From JAJEDW01 sp963555775 (GTDB lineage Bacteria; Acidobacteriota; Terriglobia; 20CM-2-55-15): 64,000 nucleotides of DNA. The first letter of the stretch is position 1. Every line of letters begins with the position of its first letter. The DNA is taken from contig CAUVWY020000001.1 in NCBI GenBank assembly GCA_963555775.3, positions 1-64,000 of the forward strand. Direction: 5' to 3'. Under the pieces are notes generated by a model. That model had not been told where the DNA came from. It worked only from the letters and a program-made list of their open reading frames with translations, and searched no databases. Positions 1 through 8,003 of this stretch are shown here, piece by piece. A program made the position numbers and the translations under genes.

Positions 1-942
1 AAACGCCTTGTCGAGCGCCGACACCTGCGATCCGGACAGACACATACCGGTCTTTGGGCCGGAGCAAACCAGGGTCGATGGATTGAAGCCGCATGCCCGG
101 GTGTTGAAGATCATCCCGTCTTCGAGTCCGTCGCGCGCGTCGCAGACGTTAGTCATGGCGTCCATGATCAATTGCTTGTCCTCTTCCGAAAAGAGCCGGC
201 TCATCTGCGGTATACCGTCGGCATCCGGTGGAGCGAACTCATTGAACGATGCGTTGATGTACGCCAGGGACATGTTCGAATGGCCCGTGCGCATGGCGGG
301 CGCTCCGGCGACGATGCCATCGAAATAGGTGGGATATCGCTCGGACATCACCATGGCTTCACGTCCGCCCGTGGAACATCCCACATAGTAGGAATAGTCG
401 GCGGGTCGTTCGTAGTAATCCGCGAGAGCGGATTTGGCCAACGTCGAAACGCGTCCGATGGCAACGTAGTAGAAATCGAGCGCTGCCTGCTGATCCTGCA
501 TGAAGCTTCCGTCGAAAACCGATCCGGAGTGACCCGTATCGGTGCTCACAACGGCAAACCCGCGCGATAGTGCCGGGGAACCGCCGGCTGCCACGTTGCC
601 TACGGGCGGTCGGACGGTTCCATTCAATCCACCGCCGCCCTGAAAAAGAAAGCGGCCGTTCCAGTCCTCGGGCAAGGACAGCGCGAAGCGGATGCCATAG
701 GTGGCCCCGTTCGCCCCGACACGCTCGTCGATCACCCCTTCGACCATGCAGTGTGCCGGCAATCCGCCGTCCGGACCCCCGGTTGCGACCGCCACCGGCG
801 TGGCCGAGGTAATCTGGACATCGACTCCGGGCAGGTCGAATCCCATCATCCCCGCGCAGGACTGTGCATGGACTCCGGCCGGTATCAGAAACGTGATGAC
901 AAGCAGCGGGAAGCAAGCACGCGGGTGATTTGTCGAACGCAT
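1..942 (-). CDS. Tannase/feruloyl esterase family hydrolase, 3' end outside window
   Basis: Exported alpha/beta hydrolase of the tannase/feruloyl esterase family, which cleaves ester bonds of aromatic (gallate or ferulate-type) esters. The frame runs from the ATG at 942 to the window edge, giving the first 314 residues of a family that is usually 500-600 long. Residues 1-27 form a signal peptide ending in VHAQ. The nucleophile motif GCSTGG lies at residues 188-193, with the Cys189-Ser190 pair that in this family is disulfide-linked next to the catalytic His; the Asp and His-Cys parts lie beyond the window. A second member of the same family is encoded at 2234-3862, with an esterase gene between them, so this looks like an ester-degradation cluster. 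Substrate cannot be told from sequence. Confidence 0.85.
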   Translation of the reverse strand, partial: MRSTNHPRACFPLLVITFLIPAGVHAQSCAGMMGFDLPGVDVQITSATPVAVATGGPDGGLPAHCMVEGVIDERVGANGATYGIRFALSLPEDWNGRFLFQGGGGLNGTVRPPVGNVAAGGSPALSRGFAVVSTDTGHSGSVFDGSFMQDQQAALDFYYVAIGRVSTLAKSALADYYERPADYSYYVGCSTGGREAMVMSERYPTYFDGIVAGAPAMRTGHSNMSLAYINASFNEFAPPDADGIPQMSRLFSEEDKQLIMDAMTNVCDARDGLEDGMIFNTRACGFNPSTLVCSGPKTGMCLSGSQVSALDKAF

Positions 943-980
943 TACACGATCCTCTTGAGCTGTCTCCGTTGATAGCCGTC

Positions 981-2105
981 CTATTTGAAGAGCCTCGGGG
1001 CGAGGTCGCGAAGGTAGCTGCGCCAATTCAGCCAGGTGTGTCCGCCACCGGAAAGATCGAATTCGTGTCGGATGTCGTGTTCGGCGAACAACCGAGCCAG
1101 GGCTTCGGAACCCGGTCGGGCAAAATCGTCTTCGCCGACCACGATCGACAACAAACTCACGTTGCGATTCACCTGGTCGGCCGAGCCGAGTAGATCGGCG
1201 TTCCGGGATTCGAACTCTTCGGCGGGCTGGTTGAACAGGCCCGCGCTCCAGATCGCGACGTAACCGAATTGATCGGGTTGCTCGGCAAAAACCCCGGTTG
1301 TTTGCATGCCGCCCATCGACAGGCCGGCAATCGCCCGCGACTCGCGCTCGCCGCGAACCCGGTAGTTGGCTTCGACGAAAGGAATCACGTCGTTCAACAG
1401 TTCCGAGGTGAAGTCGCCTCCCGGAGGCAGGCTGCCATTCGGCATGACGACCAGCATGGGAGTGGCGCTGCCGGCGGCCAGAAGATTGTCGATGATGAAA
1501 CCCGCACGTCCGATCGTGCTCCAGCCCGAGTCCTCATCGCCTCCGCCGTGCAGGAGGTACAAGACTGGGTAATCCGTGTCGGACCGGTCGTAGAGGGGCG
1601 GTGTGTAGATATGCATCCGCCGCTCGGTTCCAAGCGTCGACGACTCGTACCAGACCTGACGAATATCGCCGTGCGGCACCGGCTGCCGTTCGGCGTAGGC
1701 GACCGCGTTTCCGGGAAGCAGGAACATATTGTCGACGCTGGTATTGCCCTGCTTGATCATGGGGTTCTTTGGATCCAGGGTGCGCACACCGTCAACCATC
1801 AACGTGTAGCTGTAGAAGTCTGGCGCCAACGGACCAACCGTGGCCGACCAGATGCCGTCCGCGTCTCGCGACAGCGCGACAGGTTCCCGCACCAACATCC
1901 AGTCGCCCGTTACCGTCACCTGGGACGCCTCAGGTGCGTAGATGCCGAAGGTGACACGGCCATCGCCGGCAACGGAAGGAGATACCAGGGCATCGTTTGG
2001 AGAGTCGCCTCCACGTTGACCGTATCCGGCCACGGCAATCGAGAGCATCAACATCGTGCTGGCGATGATCTCGAGACCAGAGCAACGTCGTCGGTTCGAA
2101 GTCAT
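981..2105 (-). CDS. Secreted esterase (esterase D/IroE-like) with N-terminal E-set domain
   Basis: A 374-residue exported alpha/beta hydrolase. A leader of about 30 residues ends near AGYGQ. Residues 45-130 resemble the CBM48/E-set domain (VTFGIYAPEA, then a GDWM stretch) that precedes the catalytic domain in many bacterial feruloyl or acetylxylan esterases. The catalytic domain (PF00756 type) carries YLLHGGG and the nucleophile elbow GLSMGG with Ser263; GGGHTW near the C-terminus supplies the likely catalytic His. An AAGGAGG ribosome site 8 bases upstream supports the ATG at 2105. It lies 38 bases upstream of the partial tannase gene on the same strand, so the two may be co-transcribed. Substrate is inferred only at family level. 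Confidence 0.85.
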   Translation of the reverse strand: MTSNRRRCSGLEIIASTMLMLSIAVAGYGQRGGDSPNDALVSPSVAGDGRVTFGIYAPEASQVTVTGDWMLVREPVALSRDADGIWSATVGPLAPDFYSYTLMVDGVRTLDPKNPMIKQGNTSVDNMFLLPGNAVAYAERQPVPHGDIRQVWYESSTLGTERRMHIYTPPLYDRSDTDYPVLYLLHGGGDEDSGWSTIGRAGFIIDNLLAAGSATPMLVVMPNGSLPPGGDFTSELLNDVIPFVEANYRVRGERESRAIAGLSMGGMQTTGVFAEQPDQFGYVAIWSAGLFNQPAEEFESRNADLLGSADQVNRNVSLLSIVVGEDDFARPGSEALARLFAEHDIRHEFDLSGGGHTWLNWRSYLRDLAPRLFK

Positions 2106-2233
2106 TTCGGGGGCCTCCTTGGTCAGTTGTGCGCCGGCATCACTACAACCCCAGTTCAGTGAGCGATGTCTGTACTTTGGCGTTCAGGGCCAGATGAGCG
2201 CGCGTCGTCATACTGCCCGTTGGCATTGATAGG

Positions 2234-3862
2234 CTACCTGCCCCCTGGAGCCGCGCAACTGAAGTTTGCCGCGTCGTCGATGCTACCTTCACCCGAATAA
2301 CGGGCAACTTGCGGGTAAGGGCAGAGCGGGCGTGTACGCACGACTTCGTCGTTCACGACACGGCTCGCATGAATCGAATCGGGGGCCTTATCGCTTTCCA
2401 CCCAATCGATCAAGGCGGTCATCGAGTCGAACTGGTCCGTTCCGATACCGCCGCCGCAGTGCGACATGCCGGGCACCATGAACAGGCGGAAGAAATCGGT
2501 GGTATCGGGGCCGTTGACGGCAACCGCCTCCTCGAAGTAGTTGATGCCCATCATCGGCTGCAGGATCGGGTCTGCCCAGCCGTAGGTCATGAGCAGTTTG
2601 CCACCGCGTTCGCGAAAGTCGGAGAGGTCGGGATCCTTGGCGTCGGCTTTCGCACTCCAATCGTCGACCATCGAAATATCGCGGTCGAAGTCAAACGTCC
2701 GGTAGTCGTAGTCAGGATTCGGAGGCGTGTGCACCAGGTAGCGCATGGTGTTTTCCGCCAAGTTGAAGTCCGCGGACCGGTCCCCGGGCTCCGCGGGAAC
2801 GATCAGGTTCATCCAGTTGCTTCTGTCACCGCCGGCACCGAATCCACCCGACACGACCATCTCGCTGCCCAGCATGAAGCCGGGAAAGAACGCCGTTCCG
2901 TTACTGACCGGACCGTTATAGATTTTTGAGATCGCCTCCGCCTGCGCGCCGGTCAGGCAGGCGGCGCCGTCGGATCCGACACCGCAGGCCGGGACGTCGC
3001 GCGCCGGATCGAAATCGCACTGGCGCGGGTCGTCAATCAAACCATCTTCGAGGCCGTCGACCAGGTCGCACTTGTCCATCACGCGATCCGCGAGAAGCGT
3101 CAGATTGTCCGCAGTGAGAGGAGCCTCCGTCAGCGCCCGCTGATTCCACATCGCGCCGATCGTGAATCCCGTCTGATCGACCCATGGCGCGTTCGCAACC
3201 ACGCCGTCGAAATCCTCGGGGAAACGCTGCACCTCGATGAGTCCTTGCCGACCTCCGTTGGAGCAGGAGTTCCAATAGGAGTACGACGGGGCCAGGCCGT
3301 AGTAGTCGCGGATGACGTCCTTGGCCGTAACGGCCGTAAGGTGTACCCCACGGTACGCGTAGTCAATCGCCTTCTGGGGGTCGCTCAGGACGAAGCTCGC
3401 TCCGGGCTCCTCGCTTGAATAGTGACCGGTGTTGGTCTGGGCGAACGCGAAGCCAAGTTGCAAGGCGTCGTTCCGCTGGGAAATCCGATTCGCGGCGTCA
3501 AGCGCTTCGCCCGCGTGCCCACCGTTGCCAATCATGTAAAAGCGCCGGTTCCAGTCCGACGGCAGGTTCACCTGGAACGCGATCTCCGGCGATAGCACAC
3601 CGGTGACCTCACAATGGAGCGGTGCATCGCCGCTTGCCTCGACCGTCCGCGCTTCCACGCTAACGAGGTCTTGCGCCATGAAACGGGCCATTTCTTCGCA
3701 AGCCTTCTGGGGTGAAAGATCGGCGGCGGAATAGTCGACCGTTGCCTGGTCGAGGTCGGCAAAGACCTGGGCCTGGACTGGAACCGCTCCGAGAACGACG
3801 ACAACGGTAAAGCTGCCGATTGCGGAAATGAAGCGGATTGCAAGGCATTGTGTGTTCTGCAT
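2234..3862 (-). CDS. Tannase/feruloyl esterase family alpha/beta hydrolase
   Basis: A 542-residue exported esterase of the tannase family. I chose the ATG at 3862 rather than the longer open frame to 3964: it follows AGGAGA by five bases and opens a clear signal peptide ending PVQAQ. The complete catalytic set is visible: Cys200-Ser201 in NSCSNGGRQ, an Asp in WADPILQP, and the MSHCGGG His-Cys near the C-terminus, matching the family's CS-D-HC arrangement in which a disulfide joins the residues beside Ser and His. Cys-rich segments in the middle (CDLVDGLEDG and DVPACG) resemble the calcium-binding lid of these enzymes. It is a paralogue of the partial gene at the window start. Confidence 0.9.
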   Translation of the reverse strand: MQNTQCLAIRFISAIGSFTVVVVLGAVPVQAQVFADLDQATVDYSAADLSPQKACEEMARFMAQDLVSVEARTVEASGDAPLHCEVTGVLSPEIAFQVNLPSDWNRRFYMIGNGGHAGEALDAANRISQRNDALQLGFAFAQTNTGHYSSEEPGASFVLSDPQKAIDYAYRGVHLTAVTAKDVIRDYYGLAPSYSYWNSCSNGGRQGLIEVQRFPEDFDGVVANAPWVDQTGFTIGAMWNQRALTEAPLTADNLTLLADRVMDKCDLVDGLEDGLIDDPRQCDFDPARDVPACGVGSDGAACLTGAQAEAISKIYNGPVSNGTAFFPGFMLGSEMVVSGGFGAGGDRSNWMNLIVPAEPGDRSADFNLAENTMRYLVHTPPNPDYDYRTFDFDRDISMVDDWSAKADAKDPDLSDFRERGGKLLMTYGWADPILQPMMGINYFEEAVAVNGPDTTDFFRLFMVPGMSHCGGGIGTDQFDSMTALIDWVESDKAPDSIHASRVVNDEVVRTRPLCPYPQVARYSGEGSIDDAANFSCAAPGGR

Positions 3863-3956
3863 GATTCTCCTTCGGTTTCCTGGGCACGATCGATCGCCGG
3901 CGGCCTCGATCGCGGTTTTTGCATTCTCTTTGGGATGCTGCCGCGAGTCTACTCTA

Positions 3957-4183
3957 GCCCGCATTTCTCACGAGTTGTCTGCTACAGCGCCGGATCCATC
4001 CGCCAGTGCTGCGTACTACGGCGCGTTCTCAGGCGCTTTCCTGGCGCCGATCGCGCCGGTGGCGCGCGCCCGCGCTTGATCCGGCGCGAGGAACGCGCCG
4101 CTACGCGCCCGGCGCGAGGAACGCGCCGTAGCTCTGACGGCGTCTCCGACTCTTCGCGACGAAAACCCGTGAGAAAGGCGGGC
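3957..4183. repeat. MITE-like repeat, copy 1, with terminal inverted repeats
   Basis: About 227 bp bounded by an imperfect inverted repeat: the left end reads GCCCGCATTTCTCACGAG and the right end CCCGTGAGAAAGGCGGGC. The first 50 bases and last 115 bases are nearly identical to copy 3 (36648-36857), while the middle differs. The right part has two near-palindromic GGCGCGAGGAACGCGCC units. It fills the space between two minus-strand genes and ends 7 bases from the DUF1552 stop codon, so it could serve as that operon's 3' hairpin. It contains no credible gene. Confidence 0.85.
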
Positions 4184-4190
4184 CACGCCG

Positions 4191-5519
4191 CTACAGGTCG
4201 AGGCGCCCCGTGCTGTGACCGATCGCGTCGACCTCGGCGTTTGCCAGATCGGTGAGACCGAGCAGAAGATTGGCGGTCGGTTCCTGGTTTTCCACCGCGA
4301 TGTGGCGATTGCCCCTCAGCCGGCCGTTTGCGCCACCGATGATCACGGCTGGCGGGTTGTCGCGCTCGTGGACGTTGCCATTGCTCATGCCGCTCCCATA
4401 ATAGATGACCGAGCGATCCAGGAGCGTTCCATCGCCGTCGGTTGTTGCCTTGAGCTTTCCGATGAACTCCGCCAGCTTCTCCGTATGGTAAGTGGTGATC
4501 TTCGCGTACCTTTCGATGAAGGCCGGCCTGTTCAGGTGATGCGAGACGGGATGGTGCGGTTCGGGAATCCCGATGTGCGCATAGCTGCGGCTGCTTCCTT
4601 CGTGACCCACCATGAACGTGAACACGCGCGAAATGTCGCCCTCAAACGCGAGGCGCATCAGGTCGTACGTCACTGTCATGTGTTCGTCGAACGTGTCGGG
4701 GATCCCGCGTGGAGCGGCCGTACCGCGAGGAAGGGCGCCCCAGCGGGTTTCCATACGCTCGAGTTGCCGTTCGACATCGCGGACATCGGTCAGGTATTCA
4801 TCGAGGATCGCTTTGTCGGCAGGCCCCAGGCGCCGCTGCATCTCGGCCGTTTCCTCCGCCACTGAATCCAGCACGCTCTGCTTCAGATTGAGGTTCGACA
4901 GCCGTTTTCTCTCAGAACCGGTTCCTCCGAACATGCGTTCGAACGTCACCCGCGGATTGATCCCCATGGGCAGCGGGCTGGTGTCGTCGCGCCATGACAA
5001 CGTGTTGAAGAAGACGCATGGATAGCCGTCGCAGGCGCCGGCCGAGGTTCCCATGTCCTCGGTCCCCACCTGCAGCGATCGCAGCGGCGTGTCCTGGGCG
5101 ATCTTGTCGGCGATAAACTGGTCGATGGACTTCTTCGACTGGATGACGGTGTAGTCGGCCTGTCCGGTGAGTGGGCCGACGCCGTTCAACCACGCGGCGC
5201 TGGCGCCCATGTGCACACCCCCGTTCTCCGGGTTCCCGGCCGGCGCCCTCAAACCACTGATCGTGACAAGGTGTTCCCGATAGGGCTCCAGCGGCTTCAT
5301 GATCGGTTTGAATTCGAAGTCGCTGCCCGTCTTGTCCGGATGCCACTGCTCGGGGTATATGCCATTTGGCAGGTAGATCGCGCCGAATCGGACGGGCCGC
5401 GGTCTGGCCTGAGCCGACAATGCCGGAATCATGGCATCGAGAAAGGGCAGCGCCACCATCGTTCCCAGAGCGCTTTGAAGGAACGTACGGCGAGGCAGAT
5501 GCTTCTTGGTAATGATCAT
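4191..5519 (-). CDS. DUF1552 domain-containing, Tat-exported protein
   Basis: A 442-residue DUF1552 (PF07586) protein of unknown biochemical role. The N-terminus has a twin-arginine signal (Arg10-Arg11 in PRRTFLQS followed by a hydrophobic stretch), as is usual for the family, suggesting export in a folded state. Conserved features include LPNGIYPEQWHP, the SGLR segment and VSHHLN. It starts three bases after the stop of the DUF1592 cytochrome gene; DUF1552 and DUF1592 genes are routinely paired in Planctomycetota, Myxococcota and Acidobacteriota, so the two products probably act together. A MITE-like repeat lies directly downstream. There is no strong ribosome site, consistent with translational coupling. 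Confidence 0.9.
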   Translation of the reverse strand: MIITKKHLPRRTFLQSALGTMVALPFLDAMIPALSAQARPRPVRFGAIYLPNGIYPEQWHPDKTGSDFEFKPIMKPLEPYREHLVTISGLRAPAGNPENGGVHMGASAAWLNGVGPLTGQADYTVIQSKKSIDQFIADKIAQDTPLRSLQVGTEDMGTSAGACDGYPCVFFNTLSWRDDTSPLPMGINPRVTFERMFGGTGSERKRLSNLNLKQSVLDSVAEETAEMQRRLGPADKAILDEYLTDVRDVERQLERMETRWGALPRGTAAPRGIPDTFDEHMTVTYDLMRLAFEGDISRVFTFMVGHEGSSRSYAHIGIPEPHHPVSHHLNRPAFIERYAKITTYHTEKLAEFIGKLKATTDGDGTLLDRSVIYYGSGMSNGNVHERDNPPAVIIGGANGRLRGNRHIAVENQEPTANLLLGLTDLANAEVDAIGHSTGRLDL

Positions 5520-5522
5520 GAC

Positions 5523-8003
5523 TTACTCGCGCTCCGCCCTCTGCCGGTCGACCATGCCCGAATCGGTCAACTTGGTTCGCATCTGGAACGCGGAACTCCC
5601 GACGATTCCCAGAATGATCGATTGCAATGAATAGTCACTTCGCGCGGCGTCGTTCAGGACGCTGCGCACGAGGGGCATGTCGATGGGTTCGAGTCCACGC
5701 CCCAGAGCGTAGGTCATCAACTTTTCGGTAACCGTGCCGGCAAAGACTTCCGGCCTGGCCAACAGTGCGTTCCGCAGGGCGATGGGGCCGTCGACCTGCG
5801 TGCCGTCGACAAGCACGCCCGCCGAATCGATCTCCAGCCCTTCGGTGGTCGTATCCCGCCACTGGCCGACCGCGTCGAAGTTATCCAGCGCAAACCCGAT
5901 GGGATCGATGTTGCGATGGCACGCCGCGCACGCCGGATTCGCACTGTGCAGGTCCAACTGTTCACGCACGGTCAAGTGACCGTCCGACGGCACGACCGGT
6001 TCGAGTTCAGAAACAACGGGCGGCGGCGGCAGCGGCGGGGTGTTCAGGAAGTTCGAAATCACATACTTGCCACGAAAGATGGGCGACGTCCGATTCGCTG
6101 CCGCCGTCAGCGACAAGAAACTTCCGTGGCCGAGCAGACCGCGCCGATTTGGATTGGTAACCGGCACGCGGCGGAATCGTGAGCCGTAAACGCCCTTGAC
6201 GCCGTAATGCCGCGCGAGTCGTTCGTTCAGGAACGTGTAATCGGCGTTCAGCAGATCCAGGACGCTCCGATTCTCCCGCACGATGCTGGTGAACAGCAAT
6301 TCCGTTTCCCTCCGGAACGCCTGCCGGAGGTTGTCATCGAAGTCCGGGAACATCAGAAGATCCGGTGTGACCTTGTCCAGATTGCGAAGCTGAAGCCACT
6401 GTCCGACGAATTCGATCATCATGGAGTCGGCACGCGAATCCGCGATCATTCGCTCCACCTGAACGGCCAGGACACCCGGCCCGCTCAAGCGGCCTTCGAT
6501 GGCGAGATCCAGCAGTTCATCGTCCGGAATACTGCTCCAGAGGAAGAATGACAAGCGGGACGCCAGTTCGAGATCGCTGATGCGATGCGCGGCGTCTCCG
6601 GGAAGGTTGGCCGGATCCTCTTCGGCACGGAATACGAATTTCGGACTTGCCAGTATCCGCACCAGACCGGCTCGGATGCCGGCGTCGAAGTCGCCCCCAT
6701 TCCCGCGGGCGTCATCGTAGAAGGCCATCGGCGCCTCAATGTCGGATTCACCGACCGGCCGACGGAACGCCCGACGGGCCAGAGTGGAGAGAATCTCTTC
6801 GGCGCACGGCGCTTCCTCGGCAGCGGATGCCGGCTTGCAGGTAAAGATGCGCCGCCGTGACGGAGTTTCGCCGATACCGGTAACGTTGTACGGACCCTCG
6901 ATGTTCCCGGTACGCAGTCTCGGAATCCCCGAAGGATTGTGTGCTTCCAGGGTCTCCCGCAACACGGGCCGCCAGACGTTCTGTTCCTGGTCAGGCCGTT
7001 CTATAAATGTAAAACCGACTTCGCGAGGCCCCGCCGTGATCCGTATGGGCGGCGAGGTCATCCGCTCGTCGATCTCTTCCTTCGATACCGAGATGTTGCG
7101 AGCACTCGATGCATGGTCTTCGGGACCGCCGATACGTGCCGAAAACACCTGCGAGCCGTCGATCGTAACGATGAACTCATACGGCGTCTCGTGCCCCTCG
7201 ACCCCGACATAACCCTCCGCGACGGTCCGCAGGAGTCGTCCCGAGAACACGTACTCGGCGTCCGCGGGGAACGTGTGGCCGACGACGGTTCCCCCGCGTG
7301 TTCCGAGCGGCAGTCCTTCCACATGCTCCCTTTGCGTGACTTCGGTGCCGATCGAATACGTCGCCGTTCCCGGTTCCGCGTCGGCGTCGCCAATTGAGAG
7401 ATCGGCGATACTTAACGCAGCCGTGAGGTATCCCTCGACCAGCATCGGAGAACTCTTCAGTGCCGTTGCAATGTTGTCGAATCCGAAATCGCCTCCATCG
7501 CTCGGCAAAAACTCCGCGGTGTCCAATTCGACACCAAGAAGGTCGCGGACGGCATTGGCATATTCGTTCCGGTTGAGACGGTGCAGGACATAGCGGCCCG
7601 GCCTGGGTGTCGTGGCTGCCGCGCTATCGAGGCTCATTACCAGCACCGATCTGAAAGACGTCAACTCGGCGTGGCCGGGCGTGGGAGAGCCTTGCGGAGG
7701 CATTGCACCGACTCCAAGCTTGCGGACCACTTTCTCCGAGATCTCGGCGTCGGCACCCGGATCTTCAAGATCTGCCAGATCCAATGCGAGCGGAGCGCCG
7801 GCGGGAATTCCGGCCTGCTGGTTATGGCAGGTAACGCAATAGCGATCGAGCATGTCCCTGTAGTCCGAGGGCGAGGGCCGAAGGACCGAAGTCGTGGTCT
7901 GCGGGGCGCGGGTCTCCGCCGACACGAGGGCCGACGAACCCAAGGAAGCCAACGTCAGCCCCGCGGCGAGCAAAACGATCTTGGTTGCGCTCGTCTTCTT
8001 CAT
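5523..8003 (-). CDS. DUF1592 family c-type cytochrome (DUF1587/1592/1588/1585 architecture)
   Basis: An 826-residue exported protein with the domain order of planctomycete-type cytochrome c proteins. A signal peptide ends near residue 29; the haem site CVTCH is at 56-60 in the first domain. Then come the DUF1587-like segment (LHRLNRNEYANAVRDLLG), a carbohydrate-binding-like beta domain, the DUF1595/DUF1592 segment (FRRPV, then SFFLWSSIPDDELL), the DUF1588 block with a second CxxCH (CAACH) followed by NIDPIGFALDNFD, and DUF1585 at the C-terminus. Two haems suggest periplasmic electron transfer. Its ATG overlaps the stop codon of the ankyrin gene (ATGA), and the DUF1552 gene follows three bases later, forming one operon. 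Function is unknown. Confidence 0.92.
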   Translation of the reverse strand: MKKTSATKIVLLAAGLTLASLGSSALVSAETRAPQTTTSVLRPSPSDYRDMLDRYCVTCHNQQAGIPAGAPLALDLADLEDPGADAEISEKVVRKLGVGAMPPQGSPTPGHAELTSFRSVLVMSLDSAAATTPRPGRYVLHRLNRNEYANAVRDLLGVELDTAEFLPSDGGDFGFDNIATALKSSPMLVEGYLTAALSIADLSIGDADAEPGTATYSIGTEVTQREHVEGLPLGTRGGTVVGHTFPADAEYVFSGRLLRTVAEGYVGVEGHETPYEFIVTIDGSQVFSARIGGPEDHASSARNISVSKEEIDERMTSPPIRITAGPREVGFTFIERPDQEQNVWRPVLRETLEAHNPSGIPRLRTGNIEGPYNVTGIGETPSRRRIFTCKPASAAEEAPCAEEILSTLARRAFRRPVGESDIEAPMAFYDDARGNGGDFDAGIRAGLVRILASPKFVFRAEEDPANLPGDAAHRISDLELASRLSFFLWSSIPDDELLDLAIEGRLSGPGVLAVQVERMIADSRADSMMIEFVGQWLQLRNLDKVTPDLLMFPDFDDNLRQAFRRETELLFTSIVRENRSVLDLLNADYTFLNERLARHYGVKGVYGSRFRRVPVTNPNRRGLLGHGSFLSLTAAANRTSPIFRGKYVISNFLNTPPLPPPPVVSELEPVVPSDGHLTVREQLDLHSANPACAACHRNIDPIGFALDNFDAVGQWRDTTTEGLEIDSAGVLVDGTQVDGPIALRNALLARPEVFAGTVTEKLMTYALGRGLEPIDMPLVRSVLNDAARSDYSLQSIILGIVGSSAFQMRTKLTDSGMVDRQRAERE